This document shows, piece after piece, positions 1-7,036 of a stretch of DNA of 22,480 nucleotides (its first letter is position 1; every line of letters starts with the position of its first letter). The notes under the pieces are model-generated. The model did not search any database. It saw only the letters and a list, made by a program, of their open reading frames with translations, and had not been told where the DNA came from. This DNA is from CAZKXX01 sp964556705 (lineage in GTDB: Bacteria; Acidobacteriota; Terriglobia; UBA7540): NCBI GenBank assembly GCA_964556705.1, contig CAZKXX010000066.1, positions 1 through 22,480 on the forward strand. Direction: 5' to 3'. The translations under genes and the position numbers were made by a program.

Positions 1-1
1 C

Positions 2-97
2 GACCCGGCCAAAGAAGAAGTCCTCGGCGATGCCGAGGCTGCAAAGCTGCTGCGCGGCAGCTATCGCGAACCGTTTGTCTTGCCGGAAAAAGTGTAA
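2..97 (+). CDS. C-terminal end of a probable Gfo/Idh/MocA oxidoreductase (5' truncated)
   Basis: Only the last 31 codons are in the window, ending at TAA 95-97. The readable tail is DPAKEEVLGDAEAAKLL followed by RGSYREPFVLPEKV. A tail of the type 'DPxxExxxGDxEAxxLLxxxYRxPFxxP' is typical of Gfo/Idh/MocA family NAD(P)-dependent sugar oxidoreductases, which often carry Tat signals in Acidobacteriota and Planctomycetes. A full-length member of that family lies at 13336-14556 in this window. The catalytic part is outside the window, so the family call rests on the tail alone. Two hairpins at 117-145 and 164-195 follow the gene. Confidence 0.5.
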   Translation, partial: DPAKEEVLGDAEAAKLLRGSYREPFVLPEKV

Positions 98-116
98 ATT
101 CAGCCGTCGAGCTGCA

Positions 117-195
117 GAGACGGGGAGAGCGAAATCGCCGGTCTCAGGGGTAGCCAGCCCGATGGCTGCGTCGCTGACAAACCCGTTGGGCAGCC
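117..195 (+). terminator. Two stem-loops between convergent genes, possible terminator
   Basis: GAGAC (117-121) pairs with GTCTC (141-145) and encloses a smaller GCGA/TCGC hairpin (129-138). A second stem, GGCTGC (164-169) with GCAGCC (190-195), is followed by TTT. The tail is short, so intrinsic termination is plausible but not strong. The rest of 98-244 holds no gene that I can support. Confidence 0.3.
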
Positions 196-244
196 TTTCG
201 AGCCAGGTTCTCTTCCGCGCCTCTGCGTCCCTTTGGCAGGAATT

Positions 245-733
245 TCATGGAGACGCAGCCGGCTCTCCCATCCTCTGCCCGCCGACGCCGTATTGAAAGA
301 CGAGCTGCCCGCCGCGGTCGGCGCCGACGCCCATCACCATCATCAAGACGAAGAGGCCGACCACCAGCACGGCCTGAAGCGCACGCGTCATACGGCGCCT
401 CCGCCAGAAGGCCAGCAGCGCCAGCGCGAGCCCCAATCCGAGCACGACGTACATCAGCGTCGCGTGAGTTTCCACGACTTCGTGCATGGCGTGAGTGAAC
501 CCGGGAAGTTCCTCCACCTGCTCTTCGGCCAGCCATCCGGTCACCGCCGCCGGAATGGCTGAAAGCGCGCCGAGGTAGAGAAACATGCTGGCGAACGGCT
601 GCGCTTCATGACGGCGGCCGATGAAAGCGACGGCCTGGAAAATGAACGCCAGGGGGAAAAGCGCCAGCGGCAGGTGAACGAACAACGGGTGCACGTTCTG
701 CATGGCGCTCAGGCCGGGAGATGCGGTTTCCAC
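245..733 (-). CDS. DUF2231 family membrane protein
   Basis: A 162-residue protein with four predicted membrane helices (about residues 17-38, 48-65, 90-108 and 117-135). DUF2231 hallmarks are visible: HPLFVHLPLALFP near the N-terminus, GWLAEEQVE after helix 2, HEVVETHATLMY before helix 3, and a GG-LVFQYGVG motif after helix 4. The conserved histidines at membrane edges resemble haem or metal ligands, but no function is established for the family. The start is chosen as GTG at 733 because GGAGG lies 4 bases upstream; ATG at 703 is an alternative with no visible ribosome-binding site. A TAGAAT hexamer on the coding strand (815-820) could be its -10 box, but no good -35 lies at the right distance. 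It is divergent from the CBS-domain gene at 968. Confidence 0.8.
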   Translation of the reverse strand: METASPGLSAMQNVHPLFVHLPLALFPLAFIFQAVAFIGRRHEAQPFASMFLYLGALSAIPAAVTGWLAEEQVEELPGFTHAMHEVVETHATLMYVVLGLGLALALLAFWRRRRMTRALQAVLVVGLFVLMMVMGVGADRGGQLVFQYGVGGQRMGEPAASP

Positions 734-871
734 GTGACCTCCGAAACAAGCGGCGAAGTGCCGGAAGGAATTTGCCCATGCGCCGGGGCGGCAGGAGCCG
801 CCGGCGAGCCCGGCATTCTAACCCGAAAGGGCACCGCCCCGCTTTCGCCGTCGCGATTCTCGAGTTCCGGC

Positions 872-900
872 TTGACATCGCGCGGGGGCGGACTTAGGCT
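872..900 (+). promoter_or_regulatory. Sigma70-type promoter for the CBS-domain gene
   Basis: A perfect -35 TTGACA (872-877), a 17-base spacer and -10 TAGGCT (895-900). Transcription would start near 907, giving a leader of about 60 bases before ATG 968. Confidence 0.65.
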
Positions 901-940
901 TGCCCTCACCGGGTGCTTATTCAGACGACTGGACAGGATC

Positions 941-956
941 GGAGCGCTTGCGCTCC
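941..956 (+). promoter_or_regulatory. CUUG-tetraloop leader hairpin abutting the Shine-Dalgarno
   Basis: GGAGCG-CTTG-CGCTCC forms a perfect six-pair stem closed by a CUUG tetraloop. It ends at 956, directly against GGGAGG (957-962), the ribosome-binding site of the CBS-domain gene. It lies inside the predicted leader. It may stabilise the mRNA or tune ribosome access. Confidence 0.5.
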
Positions 957-967
957 GGGAGGTCATC

Positions 968-1402
968 ATGAGTCTGGTGAAGATTGCCCACGTCCCACCC
1001 GCCACGGTCGAAACCACGGCCAGCGTCCTCGATGCCGTTCAGGTGATGGCCGAGGAAGGCGTGGGCGCGGTGGCGGTCGTCGAAGGTGGCCGCTTGCGAG
1101 GAATCTTTACGGAGCGCGACGTCATGCTGCGCGTCGTGCTGCGGGAAAAGAGGCCGGGCGAGACCCAGGTGGCCGAGGTGATGACGTCGCCGGTCGAAAC
1201 CGCCGACGAGGAGACGACCGCTGAGGACGCGCTCACCTTCATGCTCGAGCGCCATATCCGCCACCTGCCGCTGGTGGCGAAGGACGGGCAGCTTCTCGGC
1301 ATGGTCTCCATCCGCAATCTCCTCGAGCACAAAGTCGAGGACCTTCAACGCGAACTCAATTCGCTCGACCAGTACCTGCTCAACGACGGCCCGGGCGGAT
1401 GA
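968..1402 (+). CDS. Small protein with two CBS domains
   Basis: A 144-residue soluble protein made almost entirely of a Bateman module. CBS repeat 1 spans about residues 8-62 and ends in GIFTERDVMLRV. Repeat 2 spans about 70-125 and ends in LLGMVSIRNLLEHK. A short helical tail (VEDLQRELNSLDQYLL) may help dimerise. CBS pairs bind adenine nucleotides (AMP, ATP, SAM) and usually report energy state; the ligand here cannot be told from sequence. ATG 968 is chosen because GGGAGG (957-962) is correctly placed; reading-frame extension to 608 has no ribosome-binding site and precedes the predicted promoter. It probably forms a single-gene transcript and converges on the DUF389 gene. Confidence 0.85.
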   Translation: MSLVKIAHVPPATVETTASVLDAVQVMAEEGVGAVAVVEGGRLRGIFTERDVMLRVVLREKRPGETQVAEVMTSPVETADEETTAEDALTFMLERHIRHLPLVAKDGQLLGMVSIRNLLEHKVEDLQRELNSLDQYLLNDGPGG

Positions 1403-1524
1403 GAAAGAATCGGGCCATCCGGCGATTGGGTCAGTGAGTCATCGGCAGGCGGTTGTGGCGGGGGATTCGCATCCGCGAAACGCAGGAACGCACTGAGTAG
1501 GTCCTTCTCCCGAATCCTTCTCCC
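1401..1524. other. Inverted repeat and direct repeat at a convergent gene junction
   Basis: GAGAAAGAATCGGG (1401-1414, overlapping the stop of the CBS gene) can pair with CCCGAATCCTTCTC (1509-1522) at 12 of 14 positions. A small TTCGC-atcc-GCGAA hairpin (1466-1479) lies inside the loop. The right arm also contains a direct repeat: CCTTCTCCC at 1503-1511 and 1516-1524. This could be a structured 3' end or bidirectional terminator for the two convergent genes. Confidence 0.35.
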
Positions 1525-1533
1525 CCAGGCGAG

Positions 1534-3267
1534 TCAAAATTCCTGAATCACTTTGAATTCCGCGCGGACGACGGCGGGGAGCTGAGCTTCGGCGGGCGTG
1601 CCCGGCGGAGCAAGAACCGTCATGCCCGGAGGCGGCCAGGGCAGTACCGCGCCGGGCTCGTGCCGAACGGTTTCGATGGAGACTTTCTCCGGGCTGAGTC
1701 CCGAGCGCGCAAGGGCCGCTTTGATATGGCGCCAGAGGGCCGGCTCTTCGTCAGCCGCCTCGCCCTTGCGGTCAACATAAGAAAGGGTGACGTGCAGATG
1801 GAGGTCGGACCGGCCACTGACCAATCGAGCCAATTGCTGAATGGCCTGCCGCCCCGGCTCGGCCAGGCCCTGGCGCTCGTCGGCCCTGCCGAGCGCCAGC
1901 ACGTAATCGGCGCCCTGTAATTCCGCGCGTCCTTTGAGCCGCGCCGGAAAAGTCAGACGCGAAGAGAGCTGTGACGCCAGGAGGTTGAGGGTCTGCGGTT
2001 CAAGCGGCTCCGGCGCGCCCAGCTCGGCGTAGAACGTCACCGGCCGTCCGCCGAGTTCGGCGCGCAGGCCTCCCTGGCGCTTGACCGGGCTCCCGGCGAG
2101 GACGTCATCGAGCTGCTTCTGGAAATGGCCGAGCAGCCGGTCCTGGGCCGCCCGGGCATCGAATGCTGTTTCCTCAAACGGCGTCGCAGGTTGCACCACG
2201 CCGCCCGTGATGAAATTCCGGATGCGGGAGATCTGCTGCGGGCTCAGGCCGCCATGCGCGACGAGGATCTGTTCCACCTCGAGATGCGTCTGCGGGCCGA
2301 AGGCCCCTCGCAGCCGCTCCTCGGCGCCGAAGATCTTCTGCTGGTCGAAGTACTCCGTAGTCCGGACTGTGGCGCGAACCTGAAGTTCACCCCTGCGCTG
2401 GGTGATACGAAGATCGTCCACGGAGGAATTCTCGGTCGCGAACGTCGAGTCCAGGATGCGGACCACTTCGCTGCGGATGCGGACCTGCCCGACGGCGCGA
2501 CGAAGGGTCTGGACCAGGGGAATCGACAGCACGGCCAGCACGACCGCGCTGATGGCGATGCGGTAGCGCAGTTTCAGGTGGCCCTTCACGTCCGCCTCGT
2601 GCGGACGATAGCCGACCAGGATGAAGACGATGGCGGCGCTGATGATGATGGCGACCAGGTTGGTGATAAAGAGCAGGAAGGCGCCGCCCGCCATCACACC
2701 CTGGCCGGCACTGACGGCGTACCCGACCACGGCCAGCGGCGGGATGACCGCGACGGCGATGGCGACGCCCGGAATAACCATCAGCCCCGCCGAGCCGCTC
2801 CGCAATGCCAGCGTCCCGGCCAAACCGGAGAGAAAAGCGATGAAGAGATCGAGGAGATTGGGATTGGTGCGGGCCAGGATTTCCGGCGTCGCCTGCCGGA
2901 GCGGAATCAGGGAGGCAACCAGGACGGTCAGCACGACGGCGCCGCCGATGCTCAGTCCCAGGATGATGGCGGTCTTGCGTCCCAGCCGCCAGTCGCCGAG
3001 CACCAGCGCCAGCGCGGCGGCGAGGATGGGGTCCATCAGCGGCGAGATCAACATCGCCCCGATGATGACCGCCGTGGAATTCTGAAGGAGGCCGAGAAGC
3101 GCAATCAGCGCGGAGAGGCCCAGCATCGTCAGGAATTCGGGATCCAAGCGGCTGGCTTCAAGGACCCGGCGGTAGAGCGCGTCGCGGTCGCCCGCGGAGA
3201 GGCGGAAGTCCTCGTGATGATAGATGACGTCTTCGGCGACGGGTGAAACCTTCACGTCCTGGGCCAT
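1534..3267 (-). CDS. DUF389 family membrane protein with a long soluble C-terminal region
   Basis: A 577-residue protein. Residues about 45-255 hold roughly seven membrane helices and the DUF389 signature NSTAVIIGAMLISPLMDPI near residue 63. Residues about 260-577 are soluble and contain repeated alpha/beta-like segments; the stretch around 470-540 loosely resembles an OmpA/MotB-like fold, but I cannot confirm this. Family function is unknown; members are inner-membrane proteins. The usual DUF389 core is about 300-350 residues, so the C-terminal extension is notable. ATG 3267 is used; an AGG-type ribosome-binding site precedes it and a TATGAT hexamer lies at 3300-3305 on the coding strand without a clear -35. 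It follows the ClC gene by 63 bases on the same strand and is probably co-transcribed. Confidence 0.8.
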   Translation of the reverse strand: MAQDVKVSPVAEDVIYHHEDFRLSAGDRDALYRRVLEASRLDPEFLTMLGLSALIALLGLLQNSTAVIIGAMLISPLMDPILAAALALVLGDWRLGRKTAIILGLSIGGAVVLTVLVASLIPLRQATPEILARTNPNLLDLFIAFLSGLAGTLALRSGSAGLMVIPGVAIAVAVIPPLAVVGYAVSAGQGVMAGGAFLLFITNLVAIIISAAIVFILVGYRPHEADVKGHLKLRYRIAISAVVLAVLSIPLVQTLRRAVGQVRIRSEVVRILDSTFATENSSVDDLRITQRRGELQVRATVRTTEYFDQQKIFGAEERLRGAFGPQTHLEVEQILVAHGGLSPQQISRIRNFITGGVVQPATPFEETAFDARAAQDRLLGHFQKQLDDVLAGSPVKRQGGLRAELGGRPVTFYAELGAPEPLEPQTLNLLASQLSSRLTFPARLKGRAELQGADYVLALGRADERQGLAEPGRQAIQQLARLVSGRSDLHLHVTLSYVDRKGEAADEEPALWRHIKAALARSGLSPEKVSIETVRHEPGAVLPWPPPGMTVLAPPGTPAEAQLPAVVRAEFKVIQEF

Positions 3268-3330
3268 TCGAGACCTCGGGAGGACAACTCCGGCCGCCTA
3301 TCATAGCGCAAGCCGCGCGGGCCGGCCGCC

Positions 3331-5133
3331 TCAATCCCGCAGGGCGGCGGTCGGGACTGGGGCGTTTCGCAGGACGTTCAGAACATCCGCGAGCGTGATG
3401 ATGCCTTCCAAGCGGTGCGTCTCCACGCGGTGAACGACGGGAAGAACGGGCCAGTCGCTCAAGTGGCGGAGGGCGGAGACGAGCGGCTGGTCGGGATAGA
3501 CCGTGGGCACCGGCGCCTCCGACACAAGACCCCGCAGAGGCAGATCGAGACTGCCCTGCTCCGCCAACCGCCGCAGCGTGTCGAGGGAAACAAGGCTCCA
3601 TCGGCCGGGACCCTGTCCCGCGAGGACGTATTCTTCGGCCGTCTCGCCGAGCGCGTCGAGGGCCTCGTGGACGGTCCATTCGCTCGAGATGACGCGCCCC
3701 GCCGGGCGCTGCATCGCATCTTCGACGTGCAGCGGCGCCTCTTCGCGCTGCTCCTCGATGGACGGCAGGTCGAGACGCTCCTGCCGGGCGAGCATGTCGA
3801 ACAGCGGAGTTCGTTGATAGTGTCGGGAAACCAGATAGGCGATGGTGTTGGTAATCATCAGAGGCAGGATCATCGCGTAGTTGCCGCTGACTTCCAGAAT
3901 CATGAAGACGGAAGTGATGGGCGCGCGCAGGACGCCGGCGAACATCGCTCCCATGCCCACCAGCGCGTAGGCGCCCACGGGCCCGGCGAAGCCGGGAAGA
4001 AAAGCGTGCTCGAGGCTGCCCACCGCGCCGCCCAGCATTGCGCCCATGAAAAGCGTGGGCGCAAAGAGGCCGCCGGGCGCGCCGCAGGAAAAAGAAATGC
4101 CCGTGGCCAGAATCTTGAAGGCGCCCATCAGCAGGAGCATTCGCCAGGCATACTGGTCGTGCATCGCCTGGTCGATGAATTCGTAGCCCGCGCCCATCAC
4201 CTGTGGGACACCCAGACCGATGATACCCACCGCCAGCCCGGCGCCCGCGGGCTGGACGTATTGCGTCCAGCGCGGCAGCGCCATCAGACGCGGGCGGAGC
4301 GTGCGCACCAGCTTCAGAAACAGGAGCGAGCACAAGCCGCCGATGATTCCCAGCAGCGCGTAGGCGAGCAGCTCCGAGGGGTCTTCCAGGCGATAGACGG
4401 GGACGCGAAAAAGCGGCTCAGCGCCCAGGAACCAGCGCTCGACGACGACGCTCGAGACGGCCGAAAGCACAATCGCCCCCAGCACCCCGGCGCTCCATCG
4501 CCCGATCACTTCTTCGATGACAAAGAGGACCGCGGTGATGGGAGCGTTGAACGCCGCGGCCAGGCCCGCCGCCGCCCCCACCGGGGCAATCAGCCGCAGC
4601 TTCTCCCGCGAAAGGCGCATCCGCCGCCCGAGCGCCGAAGCGATGCCCGCGCCCATCTGAAGCGAAGGGTCCTCGGGGCCCAGCGACTGCCCGCTGCCGA
4701 TGGACAGCGCGCTGGTCAGAAATTTTCCCGTCACCGTGTTGAACGGAATGTAGCCGTCGTAGATGAAGACCGCGGACTTCGTCTGGTTCACTCCGCTGCC
4801 CCGGACGCGGGGAAAGAACCGGACCACGAGGAAAGCGATGACCAGACCGGTGAGCGTCGGCGCGAGCAGCGTCCGCCAGGCCGGAGGAGAGAGCGCCGAA
4901 CCGAGCAGCCACAGCCGCGACCACTCGATGGCGATCCGGAAAAGCACGATGGTCAGTCCCGCGGAGAGACCGATGATGACAGCGAGGAGAAGGAAGAGAT
5001 TCTCTTCCGAAATCGGCAGGGTGAGCCGGGGGAGCGTGCGGGGCAGGCGCGCGGCGTTCCACCGGGCGCGCGCGATTTCGAGCGCGCGGCGGAGGCGCGC
5101 CGTGAAGTGGGAGGCTGCGATCGAAGGCTTCAC
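3331..5133 (-). CDS. ClC-family chloride channel/antiporter with C-terminal CBS pair
   Basis: A 600-residue protein moving chloride or a similar anion across the inner membrane. Visible ClC signatures (numbering from GTG 5133): RGSGVNQ at 111-117 (selectivity-loop position, usually GSGIP), LGPEDPS at 151-157 with gating glutamate E154, and GGLFAPTLFMG at 354-364. FVIEE at 204-208 supplies a glutamate (E208) where the proton-coupling internal glutamate of E. coli ClC lies, which favours H+/Cl- exchange over a passive channel. The pore tyrosine region reads TPLFD, so Phe may replace the usual Tyr. CBS domains cover about 468-530 and 537-592. GTG 5133 is chosen because it gives a GTGA 4-base overlap with the preceding TPR gene; a longer start at 5202 would overlap that gene by 73 bases. 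Confidence 0.9.
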   Translation of the reverse strand: MKPSIAASHFTARLRRALEIARARWNAARLPRTLPRLTLPISEENLFLLLAVIIGLSAGLTIVLFRIAIEWSRLWLLGSALSPPAWRTLLAPTLTGLVIAFLVVRFFPRVRGSGVNQTKSAVFIYDGYIPFNTVTGKFLTSALSIGSGQSLGPEDPSLQMGAGIASALGRRMRLSREKLRLIAPVGAAAGLAAAFNAPITAVLFVIEEVIGRWSAGVLGAIVLSAVSSVVVERWFLGAEPLFRVPVYRLEDPSELLAYALLGIIGGLCSLLFLKLVRTLRPRLMALPRWTQYVQPAGAGLAVGIIGLGVPQVMGAGYEFIDQAMHDQYAWRMLLLMGAFKILATGISFSCGAPGGLFAPTLFMGAMLGGAVGSLEHAFLPGFAGPVGAYALVGMGAMFAGVLRAPITSVFMILEVSGNYAMILPLMITNTIAYLVSRHYQRTPLFDMLARQERLDLPSIEEQREEAPLHVEDAMQRPAGRVISSEWTVHEALDALGETAEEYVLAGQGPGRWSLVSLDTLRRLAEQGSLDLPLRGLVSEAPVPTVYPDQPLVSALRHLSDWPVLPVVHRVETHRLEGIITLADVLNVLRNAPVPTAALRD

Positions 5134-6392
5134 GGCTCCGCCTGCCCCCTTTTCTGCGCGATGAGCAGCAGCGCGAGGTCGCGGCCCGTGGGAGACCCGC
5201 ACTCGCGCGCCGTGACCTCCTGAATCTCGAAGGCGAGGCCGGCGACTTCGGCGCGCAAATCGGCGTCGCGGACGAGTTGGCGTTCGCGGGCGCGCGGCTG
5301 GAGGCCGGACAGGGCCTCGGCGAGCCGCTTCAGCGCGGTGCGCGGCTCGGGCTCGTCCAGGTTTTCGCCCCGCTGCTCGGCGCAGGCTTCGAGTCGCGCG
5401 CTCGACTGGCGGAGGGCGCGAAGGGCCCGGCGCGCGCTCTCCGACGCCGAGAGGCCGCGCGCGAAGGGGTCGGAAGTCAGGATCAGCGTCGTCGTCTCGA
5501 GCATCTCCGCGACGCGCACGTTTTCCGGATCCGCCCGCCGCGCGCGCTGCCAGTGCCGCTGTGCCTCGCGGTACTCGCCCAGGTGGAAAGCCGCCTCGCC
5601 GGCCAGCACCATCGCGTTCTGGTGCTGCGGGTCGAGCCGCAGGGCCTCGCGCAGGAGGTCCAGCGCCCGCTCGTAACTTCGGTTTTGAAAGAACAGGCTC
5701 CCAACTTCCGCCAGCAGTGCCGGTTCGCGCGGCAGGCCCGCGGCGAGTTCGATCAGGGCCGCCTCGGCCTCCTCGCGCAGCCCGCGGCTCAGGAGGAAAC
5801 GGCAGAGTTCGAGCCGCGCCTCGCGCCGGCGGACCGTGGCGTCTTCCTCCCAGACGCCGAAGATGGCGCCGTTGAAGTACCGCACGGCTTCCGCGATTTC
5901 GCCGCGACGCGCCGCCAGGCGAGCGAGTTCCAGATTGATCCTGCCGTTTCCCGGCTCGCGGTCCCAGAGATTCAGCAGGTAGGCGCGCGCTTCATCGGCG
6001 CGGTCCTGCGCCAGCAACGCCTGCGCCAGGCGCAGCCGGTAAACCCACTGCCGCGGGGAATCGTGGGCGTAAACGAGCGCCGTGCGGAATTCTTCGACCG
6101 CTTCGGATGCCGCCCCGGCGGCGAGCGAGGCTTCGCCCTGCCGGTACCACTCCTCCGCCAGCTCGTACTGTTTGGCGTGAAATCGCGAGCTCGCCAGGCC
6201 CGTAATGACGAACAGAATGACGATGATCCCCAGGCTCATCAACAGGACGGCTTCGCGCGAGGCCGGCCGCCGGTACCACGCCGGTGTGCAGGCAGGACAC
6301 TCCGCGCGGCCCGCCGGGATCGTCCCGCCGCAGCGCGGACAGATCCGGCCGGCTTCCGCCGGACTCGAATTCTCGAGGGCCTCGTTGCCCAT
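5130..6392 (-). CDS. Membrane-anchored zinc-ribbon/TPR protein
   Basis: A 420-residue protein. The N-terminus has a zinc-ribbon pattern (C18-x2-C21 and C32-x2-C35, in ICPRCGG and ECPAC), then one membrane helix at about 49-67. A long series of tetratricopeptide-like helical pairs runs from about 75 to 330, for example the segment at YERALDLLREALRLDPQHQ. The last 90 residues are helical and charged. TPRs scaffold protein-protein contacts; the partner is not evident. ATG 6392 is chosen because GAGGAG precedes it by 9 bases. The upstream frame remains open to 6986, but that extension runs antisense to nrfH and is not protein-like. It is the first gene of a probable operon with ClC and DUF389, translationally coupled to ClC. 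Confidence 0.75.
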   Translation of the reverse strand: MGNEALENSSPAEAGRICPRCGGTIPAGRAECPACTPAWYRRPASREAVLLMSLGIIVILFVITGLASSRFHAKQYELAEEWYRQGEASLAAGAASEAVEEFRTALVYAHDSPRQWVYRLRLAQALLAQDRADEARAYLLNLWDREPGNGRINLELARLAARRGEIAEAVRYFNGAIFGVWEEDATVRRREARLELCRFLLSRGLREEAEAALIELAAGLPREPALLAEVGSLFFQNRSYERALDLLREALRLDPQHQNAMVLAGEAAFHLGEYREAQRHWQRARRADPENVRVAEMLETTTLILTSDPFARGLSASESARRALRALRQSSARLEACAEQRGENLDEPEPRTALKRLAEALSGLQPRARERQLVRDADLRAEVAGLAFEIQEVTARECGSPTGRDLALLLIAQKRGQAEP

Positions 6393-6477
6393 GCGCGGGA
6401 CTCCTCGGCTCCGGTTCAGAATCTCAGCATAACGCAGGGCGCAAAATGCCGGACCGGAAAAGTCGTTCGCCTGGGAA

Positions 6478-6507
6478 TTTTCAACCGCGGATCGTTGATG
6501 GTAACAT
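6478..6507 (+). promoter_or_regulatory. Candidate promoter for nrfHA
   Basis: TTTTCA (6478-6483), an 18-base spacer, then TAACAT (6502-6507) preceded by TGG, an extended -10. Each hexamer matches the sigma70 consensus at four of six positions. It lies about 35 bases before the nrfH start in the divergent region with the TPR gene. Confidence 0.35.
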
Positions 6508-6542
6508 GGCCCGGTTTGCGGCAGTGACGCCGGAGGAGAAAT

Positions 6543-6992
6543 GTGAAATCTGCGTACTCGTGGACGATGGCGCTGGGAATTTCGCTCGGCGTGGCCATGG
6601 GCGTGGGCGGATACGTCTTCATTTATGCCAAAGGGGGATCCTATCTCACCGACGATCCCGCCGCCTGCGCCAACTGCCACGTCATGAACCAGCACTACGA
6701 CGGCTGGGTGAAGTCCAGCCACCGCGCCGTCGCCGTCTGCAACGACTGCCACACGCCGCCCTCTTTCATCCGAAAATACCAGGTCAAGGCCACGAACGGA
6801 TTCTGGCACTCCTTCGCGTTCACCTCGGGACGCTACCTGGATAACCTGACGATCAAACCGCACAATCGGGCGGTCACGGAAGAGGCTTGCCGGCACTGCC
6901 ATCAGGCTGTCGTCGTGGCGATGGACGGACCGCATCTCGGGGCCCCGACGCAGTCCTGCATCCGCTGCCACGGGGCCGTGGGACATCTCTGA
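6543..6992 (+). CDS. nrfH: Cytochrome c nitrite reductase small subunit NrfH
   Basis: A 149-residue NapC/NirT-family tetraheme cytochrome. One N-terminal membrane anchor (about residues 7-29) is followed by four CxxCH sites: C42-H46, C66-H70, C116-H120 and C139-H143. The first reads CANCHVM; a methionine just after CxxCH (here M48) is the known axial ligand of heme 1 in NrfH. NrfH oxidises menaquinol at the outer face of the inner membrane and passes electrons to NrfA. GTG 6543 is used because GGAGGAG (6532-6538) precedes it; the overlapping ATG at 6541 is followed directly by TGA, so it cannot start this gene but forms a start-stop pair. nrfA begins 44 bases downstream. Confidence 0.93.
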   Translation: MKSAYSWTMALGISLGVAMGVGGYVFIYAKGGSYLTDDPAACANCHVMNQHYDGWVKSSHRAVAVCNDCHTPPSFIRKYQVKATNGFWHSFAFTSGRYLDNLTIKPHNRAVTEEACRHCHQAVVVAMDGPHLGAPTQSCIRCHGAVGHL

Positions 6993-7036
6993 GCGCCCGC
7001 CGCGACTGCTGAGGTCCCCTGGGAGGAACCGTCATC

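Noticed and set aside
2125..3246. Open frame of 373 codons on the plus strand
   Set aside because: Antisense to the DUF389 gene; extremely charged D/Q/R-rich translation typical of shadow frames.
3415..5223. Open frame of 602 codons on the plus strand
   Set aside because: Antisense to the clear ClC gene; low-complexity, charged translation without family signatures. A product of GC-rich codon usage.
6393..6986. Longer N-terminus for the zinc-ribbon/TPR protein
   Set aside because: The extension runs antisense to nrfH, while ATG 6392 has a good ribosome-binding site directly before the zinc-ribbon domain.
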